From contig NZ_FNIM01000015.1 in NCBI RefSeq assembly GCF_900103885.1, positions 1 to 64,000 on the forward strand: a stretch of DNA of 64,000 bases. The letters run 5' to 3'. Shown here one piece after another: positions 7,007 through 15,803 of the stretch. The notes under the pieces are model-generated. The model saw only the letters and a program-made list of their open reading frames with translations. It did no database searches and was not told where the DNA came from. Both the position numbers and the translations under genes were made by a program. Position 1 is the first letter of the stretch. Every line of letters begins with the position of its first letter. The DNA is from Actinomyces ruminicola (GTDB taxonomy: Bacteria > Actinomycetota > Actinomycetes > Actinomycetales > Actinomycetaceae).

Positions 7007-9172
7007 TCACAGCATGCAGGATACGCAGCCCTCCACCTCGGTGCCGGTGAGCGCCGCCTGGCGCAGGCGGATGTAGTACAGCGACTTGATGCCCTTGCGC
7101 CAGGCATAGATCTGCGCCCTGTTCACATCGCGGGTGGTGGCGGTGTCCGGGAAGAACAGCGTCAGGCTCAGCCCCTGGTCCACGTGCTGGGTGGCGGCGG
7201 CGTAGGTGTCGATGATCTTCTCGGGGCCGATCTCGTAGGCGTCCTCGTAGTACTCGAGGTTGTCGTTGGTCATGTACGGCGCCGGGTAGTAGACCCGCCC
7301 GATCTTGCCCTCCTTGCGGATCTCGATCTTGGCGACGATCGGGTGGATCGAGGAGGTGGAGTGGTTGATGTAGGAGATCGACCCGGTGGGCGGCACCGCC
7401 TGCAGGTTGCGGTTGTAGATGCCGTCCCGCTTGATCTTTCCCGCCAGCTCCGCCCAGTCGGCGCGCGTGGGCACGTGCACCGACGACGCCGCGAAGATCT
7501 CGCGGACCCGCTCGGTGACGGGAACGAAGTCCTGCGTCAGGTACTTGTCGAAGAACTCGCCGGACGCGTACTTGGACTCCTCGAAACCGACGAAGGCCTC
7601 CCCGCGCTCCACCGCCAGCTCGTGCGAGGCGGTCAGGGCGGCGAACAGCACGGAGGCGAAGTAGACGTTGGTGAAGTCCAGGCCCTCCTCGGACCCGTAG
7701 TGGATGCGCTCGCGCGCCAGGAATCCGTGCAGGTTCATCTGGCCCAGGCCGATCGCGTGGGACTCGCGGTTGCCGCGGTTGATCGAGGGCACCGACTCCA
7801 GCTCCGTCTGGTCCGAGACCGCCGTCAGGCCGCGCACTGCCGTGCGAATGGTGCGGGCGAAGTCCGGGGAGTCCATGGTCTTGGCGATGTTCAGGGAGCC
7901 CAGGTTGCAGGAGATGTCCTTGCCCACGTGGGCGTAGGACAGGTCCTCATTGAGCACGCTCGGCTCGGACACCTGCAGGATCTCCGAGCACAGGTTGGAC
8001 ATGACCACCTTGCCCTTGATCGGGTTGGCGCGGTTGACCGTGTCCTCGAACATGACGTAGGGGTAGCCGGACTCGAACTGGATCTCGGCCAGCGTCTGGA
8101 AGAACTGGCGGGCGTTGATCTTCTCCTTGCGGATGCGCTCATCGGCCACCAGCTCGCGGTACTTCTCGGTGACGTTGATGTCCGCGAAGGGCACCCCGTA
8201 GACGCGCTCGACGTCGTAGGGGCTGAACAGGTACATGTCCTCGTTGCCCCGGGCCAGCTCGAAGGTGATGTCCGGGATGACGACGCCGAGCGAGAGGGTC
8301 TTGATGCGGATCTTCTCATCCGCGTTCTCCCGCTTGGTGTCCAGGAACCGCATGATGTCCGGGTGGTGGGCGTGCAGGTACACGGCGCCGGCGCCCTGGC
8401 GCGCGCCCAGCTGGTTGGCGTAGGAGAAGGAGTCCTCCAGCAGCTTCATCACCGGGATGACGCCGCTGGACTGGTTCTCGATGCGCTTGATGGGGGCGCC
8501 CATCTCCCGCAGGTTGCTCAGCAGCAGGGCGACGCCGCCGCCCCGCTTGGACAGCTGCAGGGCGGAGTTGATGCCGCGGGCGATCGACTCCATGTTGTCC
8601 TCGATGCGCACCAGGAAGCAGGAGACGGGCTCGCCGCGCTGAGCCTTGCCCTCGTTGAGGAAGGTGGGGGTGGCCGGCTGGAAGCGGCCGGACATCATCT
8701 CGCCGATCAGGTCCAGCGCCAGGGCCTCATCGCCGTCGCCCAGTGCCAGGGCGACCATGGTGACGCGGTCCTCGAAGCGCTCCAGGTAGCGCTTTCCGTC
8801 GAAGGTCTTGAGCGTGTAGGAGGTGTAGTACTTGAAGGCGCCCAAGAAGGTCTCGAAGCGGTAGTCGTAGGCATAGGCGGCCTTGAAGGCGGACTTGACG
8901 AACTCGGGCGTGTAGCGGTCCAGCACCTCCTGCTCGTAGTAGCCCTCCCGCACCAGGTGGTCCAGCTTCTCCTCCAGGGTGGGGAAGGTGACCGTGTTGC
9001 TGTTGACGTGCTGGAGGAAGTACTGGCGCGTGGCCTCGCGGTCGGCGTCGAACTGGATCATGCCGTTCGCGTCGTACAGGTTCAGCTTGGCGTTCAGGGC
9101 GTGATAGTCGAGGTCCGGGGCCACCGTGGTCTTCGTGCCGGTGCTCGTCGGGGCCGTCAGCGTGTCTGCCAA
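7007..9172 (-). CDS. nrdE: Class Ib ribonucleotide reductase alpha subunit
   Basis: 721 residues. NrdE reduces ribonucleoside diphosphates to deoxyribonucleotides using a radical supplied by NrdF. Visible active-site elements are PVSCFLV (first redox Cys), SNLCSEI (the Asn-x-Cys-x-Glu triad with the thiyl Cys), [10 protein letters not shown] (second redox Cys) and the C-terminal EGCVSCML tail that passes electrons from NrdH. TTG at 9172 is chosen: it has AGAAGGA about 11 nt upstream and overlaps the nrdI stop by 16 nt, typical translational coupling. The frame stays open through nrdI, so longer starts are artefacts. No nrdF is found downstream or elsewhere in the window. Confidence 0.95.
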   Translation of the reverse strand: MADTLTAPTSTGTKTTVAPDLDYHALNAKLNLYDANGMIQFDADREATRQYFLQHVNSNTVTFPTLEEKLDHLVREGYYEQEVLDRYTPEFVKSAFKAAYAYDYRFETFLGAFKYYTSYTLKTFDGKRYLERFEDRVTMVALALGDGDEALALDLIGEMMSGRFQPATPTFLNEGKAQRGEPVSCFLVRIEDNMESIARGINSALQLSKRGGGVALLLSNLREMGAPIKRIENQSSGVIPVMKLLEDSFSYANQLGARQGAGAVYLHAHHPDIMRFLDTKRENADEKIRIKTLSLGVVIPDITFELARGNEDMYLFSPYDVERVYGVPFADINVTEKYRELVADERIRKEKINARQFFQTLAEIQFESGYPYVMFEDTVNRANPIKGKVVMSNLCSEILQVSEPSVLNEDLSYAHVGKDISCNLGSLNIAKTMDSPDFARTIRTAVRGLTAVSDQTELESVPSINRGNRESHAIGLGQMNLHGFLARERIHYGSEEGLDFTNVYFASVLFAALTASHELAVERGEAFVGFEESKYASGEFFDKYLTQDFVPVTERVREIFAASSVHVPTRADWAELAGKIKRDGIYNRNLQAVPPTGSISYINHSTSSIHPIVAKIEIRKEGKIGRVYYPAPYMTNDNLEYYEDAYEIGPEKIIDTYAAATQHVDQGLSLTLFFPDTATTRDVNRAQIYAWRKGIKSLYYIRLRQAALTGTEVEGCVSCML

Positions 9173-9567
9173 AACTTGTCCAATCCTTCTTTTACGCGTT
9201 CGACGTCGGTGGGGGTGCCGAGCAGCTCGTACCGGTAGAGGAAGGGCACGTTCAGCTTGCTGGCGATGATGTCGCCGGCGAGGCCGTAGGCCTCGCCGAA
9301 GTTGGTGTTGCCTGAGGCGATCACGCCGCGGCACAGCGACCGGTTGTGCGGGTCATTGAGGAACCTGATCACCTGCTTGGGTACGGCGCCCTTGACGGCG
9401 CCGCCTCCATAAGTGGGAACGACGAGGATGTACTCCTCGTCGACGCACAGCGGCTCATCCTTCGGACGCAGCGGGATGCGCGCGCTGGGGTAGCCGAGCC
9501 GGTCGACGAAGCGACGGGTGTTCTCCGAGGCGGAGGAGAAGTAGACGAGTAGCGGGCGGCCACTCAC
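9157..9567 (-). CDS. nrdI: Flavodoxin-like NrdI
   Basis: 136 residues. NrdI is the FMN protein that delivers oxidant to the dimanganese centre of NrdF. The sequence shows [18 protein letters not shown] (FMN phosphate loop), [22 protein letters not shown] and [22 protein letters not shown], all NrdI hallmarks. GTG 9567 has GGAGG about 9 nt upstream. It sits between nrdH and nrdE, and its stop overlaps the nrdE start. The presence of NrdI implies a class Ib NrdF elsewhere in the genome. Confidence 0.95.
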   Translation of the reverse strand: MSGRPLLVYFSSASENTRRFVDRLGYPSARIPLRPKDEPLCVDEEYILVVPTYGGGAVKGAVPKQVIRFLNDPHNRSLCRGVIASGNTNFGEAYGLAGDIIASKLNVPFLYRYELLGTPTDVERVKEGLDKFWQTR

Positions 9568-9583
9568 GAACGCCTGCCTCCGC

Positions 9584-9829
9584 TCAGATGGCGGCGGCCT
9601 CGGCGACGGAGACGAGGGCCTTGATCTTGTCCGGGCGGAAGCCGGACCAGTGCTCGCCGCCGGCCATGACCACGGGCGCCTGCGCGTAGCCGAGGGAGCG
9701 AACCTGCTCCAGGGCCTCGGCATCGAGGGTGATGTCAACCGTCTCGTAGGACAGGCCGGCCTTGTCCAGGGCGCGGTAGGTGGCGGAGCACTGGACGCAG
9801 TTGGGCTTGGAGTAGACGGTGATCGCCAT
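9584..9829 (-). CDS. nrdH: Glutaredoxin-like NrdH redoxin
   Basis: 81 residues with the redox motif CVQC near the N-terminus ([19 protein letters not shown]) and WSGFRPDKI near the C-terminus, both typical of NrdH, the thioredoxin-reductase-dependent electron donor of class Ib reductases. ATG 9829 is favoured over an in-frame GTG at 9838 because AGGAA stands about 9 nt before it. First gene of nrdH-nrdI-nrdE. Confidence 0.95.
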   Translation of the reverse strand: MAITVYSKPNCVQCSATYRALDKAGLSYETVDITLDAEALEQVRSLGYAQAPVVMAGGEHWSGFRPDKIKALVSVAEAAAI

Positions 9830-10048
9830 GTCAGTCACTTCCTGGCAGTGGGTGGTTGATGATTGAGGTGCGTGCGCGCCCCGACGGCCTCCGCTAGCGG
9901 GAACCTACCCGGTTGTAATCACACGCATGTAGTTCTCGGGAGGGCAAGCGCCCCCTGCTGTTCAAAACACTACCCCTAGGGGTCGGGGTGCGCCACTACC
10001 CCAAGATGATGTGGCTGGCGTGTCGTTGTGCATAGACCCCCTCCGAGC

Positions 10049-10090
10049 TGTGGACAGCGCACCGATCGCTGTGGACGCACCTGTGGAGCC
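10049..10090. promoter_or_regulatory. Cluster of TGTGGA(C) motifs resembling DnaA boxes upstream of nrdHIE
   Basis: TGTGGACAG (10049-10057) differs by one base from the complement of the high-GC actinobacterial DnaA box TTGTCCACA; TGTGGACGC (10070-10078) and TGTGGAGCC (10082-10090) are weaker copies. The 9830-10430 gap holds no convincing gene. It also contains an 11-bp hairpin (10237-10247 with 10251-10261) and a CCCTCCGG/CCGGAGGG pair further on. Regulation of nrd by DnaA is known in E. coli; here it is speculation. Confidence 0.3.
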
Positions 10091-10430
10091 GGCGCGGACA
10101 CCCCCGCCGACCATCCCGGCGCCGATGCGGCCGAGGCCGGCTCGGATCGGCTCATCCATGCTCTCGCGGGGGTCCGACACGAATTCGACCCCCTTAACCC
10201 CGAGCCACCCACAGGCACACGACCCAACCATCCCCGCTTCGTCCCCAGTCTGGGGACGAAGCGAAGAAAAAAGCCCTCCGGATCACTGCCCGCCGGGCGT
10301 GTCGCACCACCGCCGGAGGGACTTCCCCCATTCCGTCCTGCGCCACAACCGTGCTACGTTCCAATGAAGCGGCTCACATGGGCCGACCGCGCGGCAGCGA
10401 GCGCACCACCGAGAGGACCGCGAGACGACT

Positions 10431-10931
10431 ATGGACGCATCCGAGCGCCGGCAGGCGATCCTGACCCGCCTCGAGGGGGCCGCCGCCCCCCTGGCGGCGG
10501 CGTGGCTGGGCGAGCAGCTCGGCGTCTCCCGGCAGATCGTCGTCGGCGACGTCGCCCTGCTGCGCGCCGCCGGGCACGCCATCCGCGCCACCAACCGCGG
10601 CTACGTCCTGGCTCGCCCCAGTTCGCGGCCGCGCCGCGTCCTCCACGTGCAGCACGGACGCGATCAGGTGGCCGCAGAGGTAGCCGCGATCATCGACGCC
10701 GGCGGCACGGCCCTGGACACGATCATCGAGCACCGGCTATACGGTCAGATCACGGTGGACCTCCTCATTCACAACCAAGCCGAGCTCGACCTCTTCCTCG
10801 AGCGCATGACCGAGTCCTCGACCCTGTCCGAGCTGACCAACGGCTGGCACGCGCACACAGTCGAGGCCGACACCGAGGCGCAGTTGGACGCCATCGAGGC
10901 ACGCCTGGACGAGCTCGGCATCTTGCGCTGA
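10431..10931 (+). CDS. niaR: NiaR-type niacin-responsive transcriptional repressor (HTH_11 + 3H domain)
   Basis: 166 residues. An N-terminal winged helix (RRQAILTRLEGA, then LGVSRQIVVGDVALLRAAGH) is followed by a 3H domain. H75, E83, H140 and H142 have the same relative spacing as the metal ligands described for the Thermotoga NiaR structure, and GWHAHTVEA is the 3H signature. NiaR represses NAD-biosynthesis or niacin-uptake genes when nicotinic acid is bound. The next gene, a putative transporter, is preceded by two palindromes GTGTC-N2-GACAC, which fit a NiaR-like operator, so this repressor probably controls it. Confidence 0.85.
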   Translation: MDASERRQAILTRLEGAAAPLAAAWLGEQLGVSRQIVVGDVALLRAAGHAIRATNRGYVLARPSSRPRRVLHVQHGRDQVAAEVAAIIDAGGTALDTIIEHRLYGQITVDLLIHNQAELDLFLERMTESSTLSELTNGWHAHTVEADTEAQLDAIEARLDELGILR

Positions 10932-10989
10932 CACGCGGCTCACGACTCGGGCCGAGTGCCGCCCGCCTGAGAGGCACTTCACGCAGCCA

Positions 10990-11038
10990 GTGTCATGACA
11001 CCTAGCCGCATCCGGCTATTCTGCATGTGTCTTGACAC
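10990..11038 (+). promoter_or_regulatory. Two putative NiaR operators
   Basis: GTGTCATGACAC (10990-11001) is a perfect 12-bp palindrome and GTGTCTTGACAC (11027-11038) the same except for its centre. Their centres are 37 bp apart and flank a TATTCT that could be the -10 box (11017-11022). Both lie between niaR and the transporter start at 11087. Confidence 0.65.
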
Positions 11039-11086
11039 CAAGTGCGGGATCGCGCCCGTCACCGCCCGCCGCCCATGGGAGGCCCC

Positions 11087-12232
11087 ATGTCCGCACCCTC
11101 CGCTCCCCCCGCCGGCCCTGCCGCCCCCTCCCCCGCCCGCAGGCGCGGCCCGCTGAACCGGCTGCGCGCCTTCGGCGACCGGTTCTTCATCGAGGGCCTT
11201 ACCGGCATGGCGCACGGCCTGTTCGCCACGCTGATCATCGGCACGATCCTCACCCAGCTCGGCGCCCTCATCCCCGGGACGGCGGGCGACTTCATCGTGC
11301 TGATGGGGCGAGTGGCCTCCGCCGTCACCGGCGCCGGCATCGGCCTGGGCACCGCCCGCCGCCTGGGGGCCGACACCTTCGTCGTCATCTCCGCGGCCGC
11401 CGTTGGACAGATCGCCGCCCAGGCGTCCGGCCTGCTGTCCGGCAGCGCCATCCTGACCGACGACGGCGGCACCGCCCTACTCCTGCGCGGTCCGGGCGAG
11501 CCGCTGGGCGCCTTCGTGGCCGCCTGCGTGGCCGTCGAGGCCGGGCGCCTGGTCTCGGGCCGGACGCCGGTGGACATCCTGGTCACCCCGCTGACCACCA
11601 TCGTCGTGGGCGGCGGCGTCGGGCTGCTGGTGGGCCCACCCATCTCCTCGGCCATGACGGCGCTGGGGCAGCTGGTCAACTGGGGCACCGAACGGCAGCC
11701 GCTGCTGATGGGGGTGATCGTCGCCGTGATCATGGGCATGGTGCTGACGCTGCCGATCTCCTCGGCGGCGCTCGGCGTGATCCTGGGCCTGTCCGGCATA
11801 GCCGCGGGCGCCGCAACCATCGGCTGCACCACCCAGATGGTGGGCTTCGCCGTCGCCTCCTTCCGCGAGAACCGCTGGTCCGGGCTGTTGGCGCAGGGCC
11901 TGGGAACCTCCATGCTGCAAATGCCGAACATCCTGCGTCGGCCGCTGATCTGGGTACCGCCCACACTGGCGTCGGCACTGCTCGGGCCGGTGGCGACCGC
12001 GGTGCTGCACCTGGAGTCCAACGCCGTCGGCTCGGGCATGGGGTCGGCGGGCCTGGTCGGTCAGCTCATGACCTGGCAGACCATGAGCACCGGCACCCCT
12101 CCGGCGCAGCTGCTGGCCACCATCGTGCTGTTCCACTTCGTCGCCCCGGCGCTGCTGACCCTGGCCATCAGCGAGTTCATGCGCGCTCGCGGCTGGATCC
12201 GCCCCGGCGATATGGCCCTCGCCCGGGCGTAA
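11087..12232 (+). CDS. PTS_EIIC_2-like multi-pass membrane transporter, predicted NiaR target
   Basis: 381 residues, almost entirely hydrophobic with about ten membrane segments after a Pro/Ala-rich cytoplasmic start. FIEGLTGMAHGLFATLIIGTIL at the N-terminus and the glycine-rich GVILGLSGIAAGAATIGCTTQMVGFAV segment match the IIC-like family (PF13303, which includes PfoR-type proteins). No IIA or IIB phosphotransfer domain is attached or nearby, so sugar phosphotransfer is doubtful. Being next to niaR and behind two NiaR-type operators suggests uptake of a vitamin B3 compound; this is inference. ATG 11087 follows GGGAGG by about 5 nt. Confidence 0.65.
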   Translation: MSAPSAPPAGPAAPSPARRRGPLNRLRAFGDRFFIEGLTGMAHGLFATLIIGTILTQLGALIPGTAGDFIVLMGRVASAVTGAGIGLGTARRLGADTFVVISAAAVGQIAAQASGLLSGSAILTDDGGTALLLRGPGEPLGAFVAACVAVEAGRLVSGRTPVDILVTPLTTIVVGGGVGLLVGPPISSAMTALGQLVNWGTERQPLLMGVIVAVIMGMVLTLPISSAALGVILGLSGIAAGAATIGCTTQMVGFAVASFRENRWSGLLAQGLGTSMLQMPNILRRPLIWVPPTLASALLGPVATAVLHLESNAVGSGMGSAGLVGQLMTWQTMSTGTPPAQLLATIVLFHFVAPALLTLAISEFMRARGWIRPGDMALARA

Positions 12233-12630
12233 CCGTGTCCGCTTGTTTCAGGGCTCTTCGTGTTTGAGGGTGTGGTGGTGTGACGGGTGGGGTGTCAGGG
12301 TGGTGGTTTGTGGGCACGTTCCTCCGGGCGCGGCACGTGGCGCGATGGGTGGGGCGTGCGCGGTGGGTCACCGTGAGTCACGGTGGGTCACGGCGGATCG
12401 GGCGCGACGACTCGTACCTTCGCCTGAGGGTTCGTTCCTTCGCGGGAGGTGGCGAAGCGATGGCGCCAAGTGACAACCGTCGTCGGAACACACGAACCGT
12501 CCGCCCCGCCACGCCGCTGCGGGCCATGACCCGCCCGGGGACGCACTCGGTATCCCGACTGGCCCGCGCCCGGGTTGATGGCACCCACAGCCCCCGACCG
12601 GCTGCGCTTCGCAGCTGACCGCCGTGCCGA

Positions 12631-12694
12631 TTTACGACCTCGGGGCGTGGTTTACGGCCCCGGGGTGGTCGTGGATCGCACCCCAGGTCGTAAA
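12631..12694. repeat. Palindrome of the ACGACCTCGGGG type, copy 1
   Basis: TTTACGACCTCGGGG (12631-12645) pairs with CCCCAGGTCGTAAA (12681-12694) with one bulge. A relative is at 56415-56475. The gap 12233-13242 holds no supported gene: short frames here are GC-driven and lack ribosome sites or homology. It also contains CGAGGAC-type repeats at 12835-12880 and a core-like CGTCGGAATCACGCGG at 12907-12922. Confidence 0.6.
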
Positions 12695-13134
12695 CCCGCG
12701 CTCCACGCCCTCGCGAGGTCGCTCGGAGCAACGACGCTGAGCACGTCCCCGGGCGCGGGAGGTCGTTGTCGGTGGGTGCCGGCCTGCCGAGCACGACCTC
12801 TTCGGCTCCAAGCCCTCCACACTCGGGAGGGCCTCGGGGCAACGAGGGCGTTGTCGGGCCAGCGAGGACGACCTCGATCCCCGGCCGCCGGCTCCCGCAG
12901 ACCAGTCGTCGGAATCACGCGGGCAACCGGACCGGAGACCACAGCCCTGGGCCACGCACACCACCACAACAAGCGGCCAAGCACCAACCAGAACACGCCA
13001 CCAGCCACACCCCCGAACGCGAAGAGCCCGTTGAGGGCGCCGGCGCCCGGTGACGCGGGGCGCACGCCCCGCGCCCCCCACGCCACAGTCGCAATCGCGA
13101 CCCCCGAATAGCCGTAATGCATGCGACACCACAT

Positions 13135-13165
13135 ACGAGTATGGCCATATCCGTGCCATACTCGT
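13135..13165 (+). promoter_or_regulatory. Inverted repeat upstream of the T7SS operon, putative operator
   Basis: ACGAGTATGG (13135-13144) and CCATACTCGT (13156-13165) are perfect 10-bp inverted repeats with an 11-bp spacer, so the half-site centres are two DNA turns apart. The element lies 78 bp before the TTG start of the first T7SS gene in otherwise unremarkable sequence, as expected for a dimeric repressor or activator site. No matching regulator gene is adjacent. Confidence 0.5.
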
Positions 13166-13242
13166 GATCGAAACGCGATTGTCATTCGGCGACGGCGCGC
13201 CCAGTGCTCGGCGCCGCCCTGCCCCGGCAAAGGAGGTACCCC

Positions 13243-14103
13243 TTGACTGCACCGGCCTTACGGTCGTCGCAGGCCTCGCCCCCGGAACAGTCACCGCTCC
13301 CCGCCGGCTGTCACGCGGCCTCTCGGCAGATGGTCGCAGCGGGCATCGGGATCGACCTGGCCATCGTGGCTGTGCCGCTGGTGGTCGGCCTGTTGCTGTC
13401 GGGCCCGGCACTGCTCAGGCTCCTGCTCGTGCTGGCGGCGCTGGGCCTGCTCCTGGCCCAGCTCGTTGGCCATTGCCTGTACGGCAGAGCCGCCGGCGGC
13501 CTGCTGCTGGGGCTGCTCACCGTCGACGCCGAGGCGGGCCTGCCCACCGGAACGGCACGAGCCCTGTTGGCGGTCGTGCGCCTGGGCTCTGCCGCCGGAG
13601 CCACCGTGCTGGACATCCACAACGGCCCCGATCCGTCCCGGGTGACCCTGGACGAGCTGGACGAACTCGCTGAAGCCGCCGAGCTCTCCGCCCGCGCACA
13701 GCAGCTGGCTGCAGCATCGTCGCCCTCGCCGCAGCCGGTCCAGCCGCAACCGCAGCAGCCGCAGCCGAGACAGCCGGAGCAGGCTCCCGCGACCGCAGCC
13801 CTCCCGCCCGAGTCACCGCCTGCGCTCCGTGCCGTACCGGCGCAGCCCCCCTCGGCGCAGACTCCCCCGATGACGCCCATGCCGCTGCCGCCGTCCGTGC
13901 CGCCGCAGGCGCCCCCGCCCCCACCGCCGCCCGAGCCCGCCCAGCACCCGGCCGCCGCGGCCGCGCCGCAGGCCCCCGCACCGCCCCGAATGACCCGCAA
14001 GGAGTTGCGGGCCCGGGAGCGGGAGCAGGAGCGCGCCCGCGCCCGGCAGGCGCTGAGCTTCCCGGACGCCCAGGCCCCTGGCCCCGAGAGGATGGTCGGA
14101 TGA
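13243..14103 (+). CDS. RDD-like membrane protein with proline-rich tail, first gene of the T7SS operon
   Basis: 286 residues. Residues 30 to 130 hold about three hydrophobic segments with an RDD-like layout (GIGIDLAIVAVPLVVGLLL, then GRAAGGLLLGLLTVDAEAGLPTGTARALLAVV). The rest is Pro/Gln/Ala-rich and disordered, ending in a highly charged Arg/Glu helix. TTG 13243 is chosen because a perfect AAAGGAGGT site ends just before it. The gene leads a tight operon into eccD and eccC, so it is likely an accessory membrane component of the secretion system. A 29-codon frame starting at the overlapping ATGA (14100) leads into the next gene and may only couple translation. Confidence 0.65.
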   Translation: MTAPALRSSQASPPEQSPLPAGCHAASRQMVAAGIGIDLAIVAVPLVVGLLLSGPALLRLLLVLAALGLLLAQLVGHCLYGRAAGGLLLGLLTVDAEAGLPTGTARALLAVVRLGSAAGATVLDIHNGPDPSRVTLDELDELAEAAELSARAQQLAAASSPSPQPVQPQPQQPQPRQPEQAPATAALPPESPPALRAVPAQPPSAQTPPMTPMPLPPSVPPQAPPPPPPPEPAQHPAAAAAPQAPAPPRMTRKELRAREREQERARARQALSFPDAQAPGPERMVG

Positions 14104-14178
14104 GAGCCGCGGCCGCACCGCCCGGAGCCGGCCTCACCGGAACCGCCCGCGAGGCTGCCGCCCACCCGAGGAGCGCCC

Positions 14179-14499
14179 GTGCCGCGTGAGAACGAGCAGG
14201 CGGTTCTCGATTCCGCCCGCGTGCACCACGCCCGCCTGCGTGACGCGCTCGAGCGCGGTCGCGTCCCCGGCAGGAGCCGCGCCCAGGCGCCACGGCTGAT
14301 CGCGTCACTGGTGGTCGCGGCCCTGGCGTGCAGCGGCTGCGTGGGCTACGCCTACATCTCCACGCACCTGGAGTCACTCCGCAACCCCTCGGGCAGCAGC
14401 GTCTCCACCGACAGCGCCACAGAACACGCCACAGACGCGCCCGCTTCAACCCAGCCAACGGATGCAGCGGCGCAGGCAACCCAGGAAGCAGAGCAATGA
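14179..14499 (+). CDS. Small single-pass membrane protein of the T7SS operon
   Basis: 106 residues: a basic N-terminal part, one hydrophobic segment (LIASLVVAALACSGCVGYAYI, about residues 40-60) and a Ser/Thr/Asp-rich exported tail. I do not recognise a family. GTG 14179 follows GAGGAG by about 6 nt. Its TGA overlaps the eccD ATG, so the two are probably translated together. The topology would place the acidic tail outside the membrane. Confidence 0.6.
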   Translation: MPRENEQAVLDSARVHHARLRDALERGRVPGRSRAQAPRLIASLVVAALACSGCVGYAYISTHLESLRNPSGSSVSTDSATEHATDAPASTQPTDAAAQATQEAEQ

Positions 14500-15803
14500 T
14501 CCCCTACACCCGCATCACGCTAGTGGCCGACCGGTCACGAGCCGAGCTGGTACTGCCCTCCACCGAGCCGGTCGGCGCCCAGATGCCGACGCTGCTGTCC
14601 CTGCTGGGCGACCAGTCCGGCCGCTCCGGCGCCCCGACGGCGACGCACCTGGTGCGCACCGACGGCCGTCTGGTGGACCCCGAACTGGACCTGGTCACCC
14701 AGGAGGTCCTGGACGGCGAGGTCCTGCGCGTGGTGGCGGACGACGAGATCCCGCCGCCCGCACGCGTGTCCGACCTCAGTGAGGCCATGGCAGACCTCAC
14801 CGAGGCGCACCCGGGCCGGTGGCGGCGCACGGACCGGCCGCTCGGAGTCGGCATTCTCATCGGCGTCCTGACCGCGCTCGCCGTCTGGCCCCAGCTCCAG
14901 GGGCTGACGCCGACGGCGCACACCTGGGTGGCGCTGACGGGTCTGGCCCTGCTCTTCGCCGTCGCCGCGCTCCGGCGCAGCGGCATCGGCCCGGTCGGCG
15001 TCGACGTCCTCGGAATGTGCCTGCTGCTGGGACTGCTGGCGGCGCAGGGCCTCACCCTGGCGACGACGGGGACCGGGCCCGGAGCACTCGCCGCGCTCGC
15101 CCTGCTGCTGCTGACCACGGCCGCCCTGGGGCTGGCAGGCGGACGCCTCGGCTGGAGCACCGGTGCCGCCGTCGGACTCGGTGCCGAAGGCGCCTGGATG
15201 CTCATCGCCGCCCTGTCCCCCACCACGAAGCTGGCCCACGGCCTCCTGGCGGTGCTCGCGCTGATACTCGCGGGCTGTCTGCCGTGGATCGCGCTGGTGG
15301 TCTCCGGGGCGGCCCGACTGGACGACACCGCCTTGACCGGGGTGCTGCCGCCGCGGGACCGGGCCCGCCGCAGCCTGACCGCCGCCCACGACTCACTGCT
15401 GGTCTCCTGCCTGGTGGCGGCCGCGGCCCTGGCGTGGGCGACGGCGAACCTGGCGCGGCAGGACGATCCGTGGGGGCGCTGGCTGGCCGTGGCCGTCGTG
15501 ATCGCGGCGGCGCTGCGCTCGCGCGCCTTCCCCCTGCGGGCGGAGGTCATCGCCCTGTGGCTGGCCTGCCTGCCGGCGCCGCTGATGCTGGCCTCGCCGC
15601 TGCCCTGGTCGCAGCGCGCCGCACTGCTGGCCGTCGCCGTCCTGGTGCTGGCGGCCGCGTCCCTCTACCAGAGCGCCGACCAGACCCGCGTGCGGCTGCG
15701 GCGCCTCGGCGACCTGGCGGAGACGGCCGCCACCGTCGCCACGTTGCCGCTGCTGTGCGGCCTGGATGGACTCTTCGCCCACCTGCTGGGGCTCTTCTCA
15801 TGA
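14496..15803 (+). CDS. eccD: EccD-like T7SS membrane channel component
   Basis: 435 residues. The first 85 or so residues form a ubiquitin-like cytoplasmic domain (YTRITLVADRSRAELVLPSTEPVGAQMPTLLSLL, then HLVRTDGRLVDPELDL), followed by about eleven closely spaced membrane helices, the architecture of EccD, the core inner-membrane protein of ESX systems. ATG 14496 overlaps the previous stop by four bases and its own TGA overlaps the next start by four. In characterised systems EccD works with EccB, EccC and EccE; EccB, EccE and a mycosin protease are not found in this window. Confidence 0.8.
   Translation: MIPYTRITLVADRSRAELVLPSTEPVGAQMPTLLSLLGDQSGRSGAPTATHLVRTDGRLVDPELDLVTQEVLDGEVLRVVADDEIPPPARVSDLSEAMADLTEAHPGRWRRTDRPLGVGILIGVLTALAVWPQLQGLTPTAHTWVALTGLALLFAVAALRRSGIGPVGVDVLGMCLLLGLLAAQGLTLATTGTGPGALAALALLLLTTAALGLAGGRLGWSTGAAVGLGAEGAWMLIAALSPTTKLAHGLLAVLALILAGCLPWIALVVSGAARLDDTALTGVLPPRDRARRSLTAAHDSLLVSCLVAAAALAWATANLARQDDPWGRWLAVAVVIAAALRSRAFPLRAEVIALWLACLPAPLMLASPLPWSQRAALLAVAVLVLAAASLYQSADQTRVRLRRLGDLAETAATVATLPLLCGLDGLFAHLLGLFS

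Noticed and set aside
7184-9238. Long plus-strand open frame opposite nrdE
   Set aside because: Antisense shadow of nrdE with low-complexity Val/Leu/Gly/Asp translation and no ribosome site.
10237-10261. Perfect 11-bp hairpin as a rho-independent terminator
   Set aside because: On the plus strand it is followed by an A-rich stretch, and on the minus strand no T-run follows; no gene ends here on either strand.
11032-11037. TTGACA as a -35 box for the transporter gene
   Set aside because: No -10-like sequence 16-18 bp downstream; the bases are better explained as part of the second GTGTC-N2-GACAC operator.
12280-13111. Several overlapping open frames of 60-190 codons in the 12.3-13.1 kb gap
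   Set aside because: They overlap on both strands, lack ribosome sites and homology, and coincide with palindromic repeats.
14100-14189. 29-codon frame starting at ATGA between the RDD-like gene and the small membrane protein gene
   Set aside because: It could be a coupling mini-gene, but the length and composition give no independent support.
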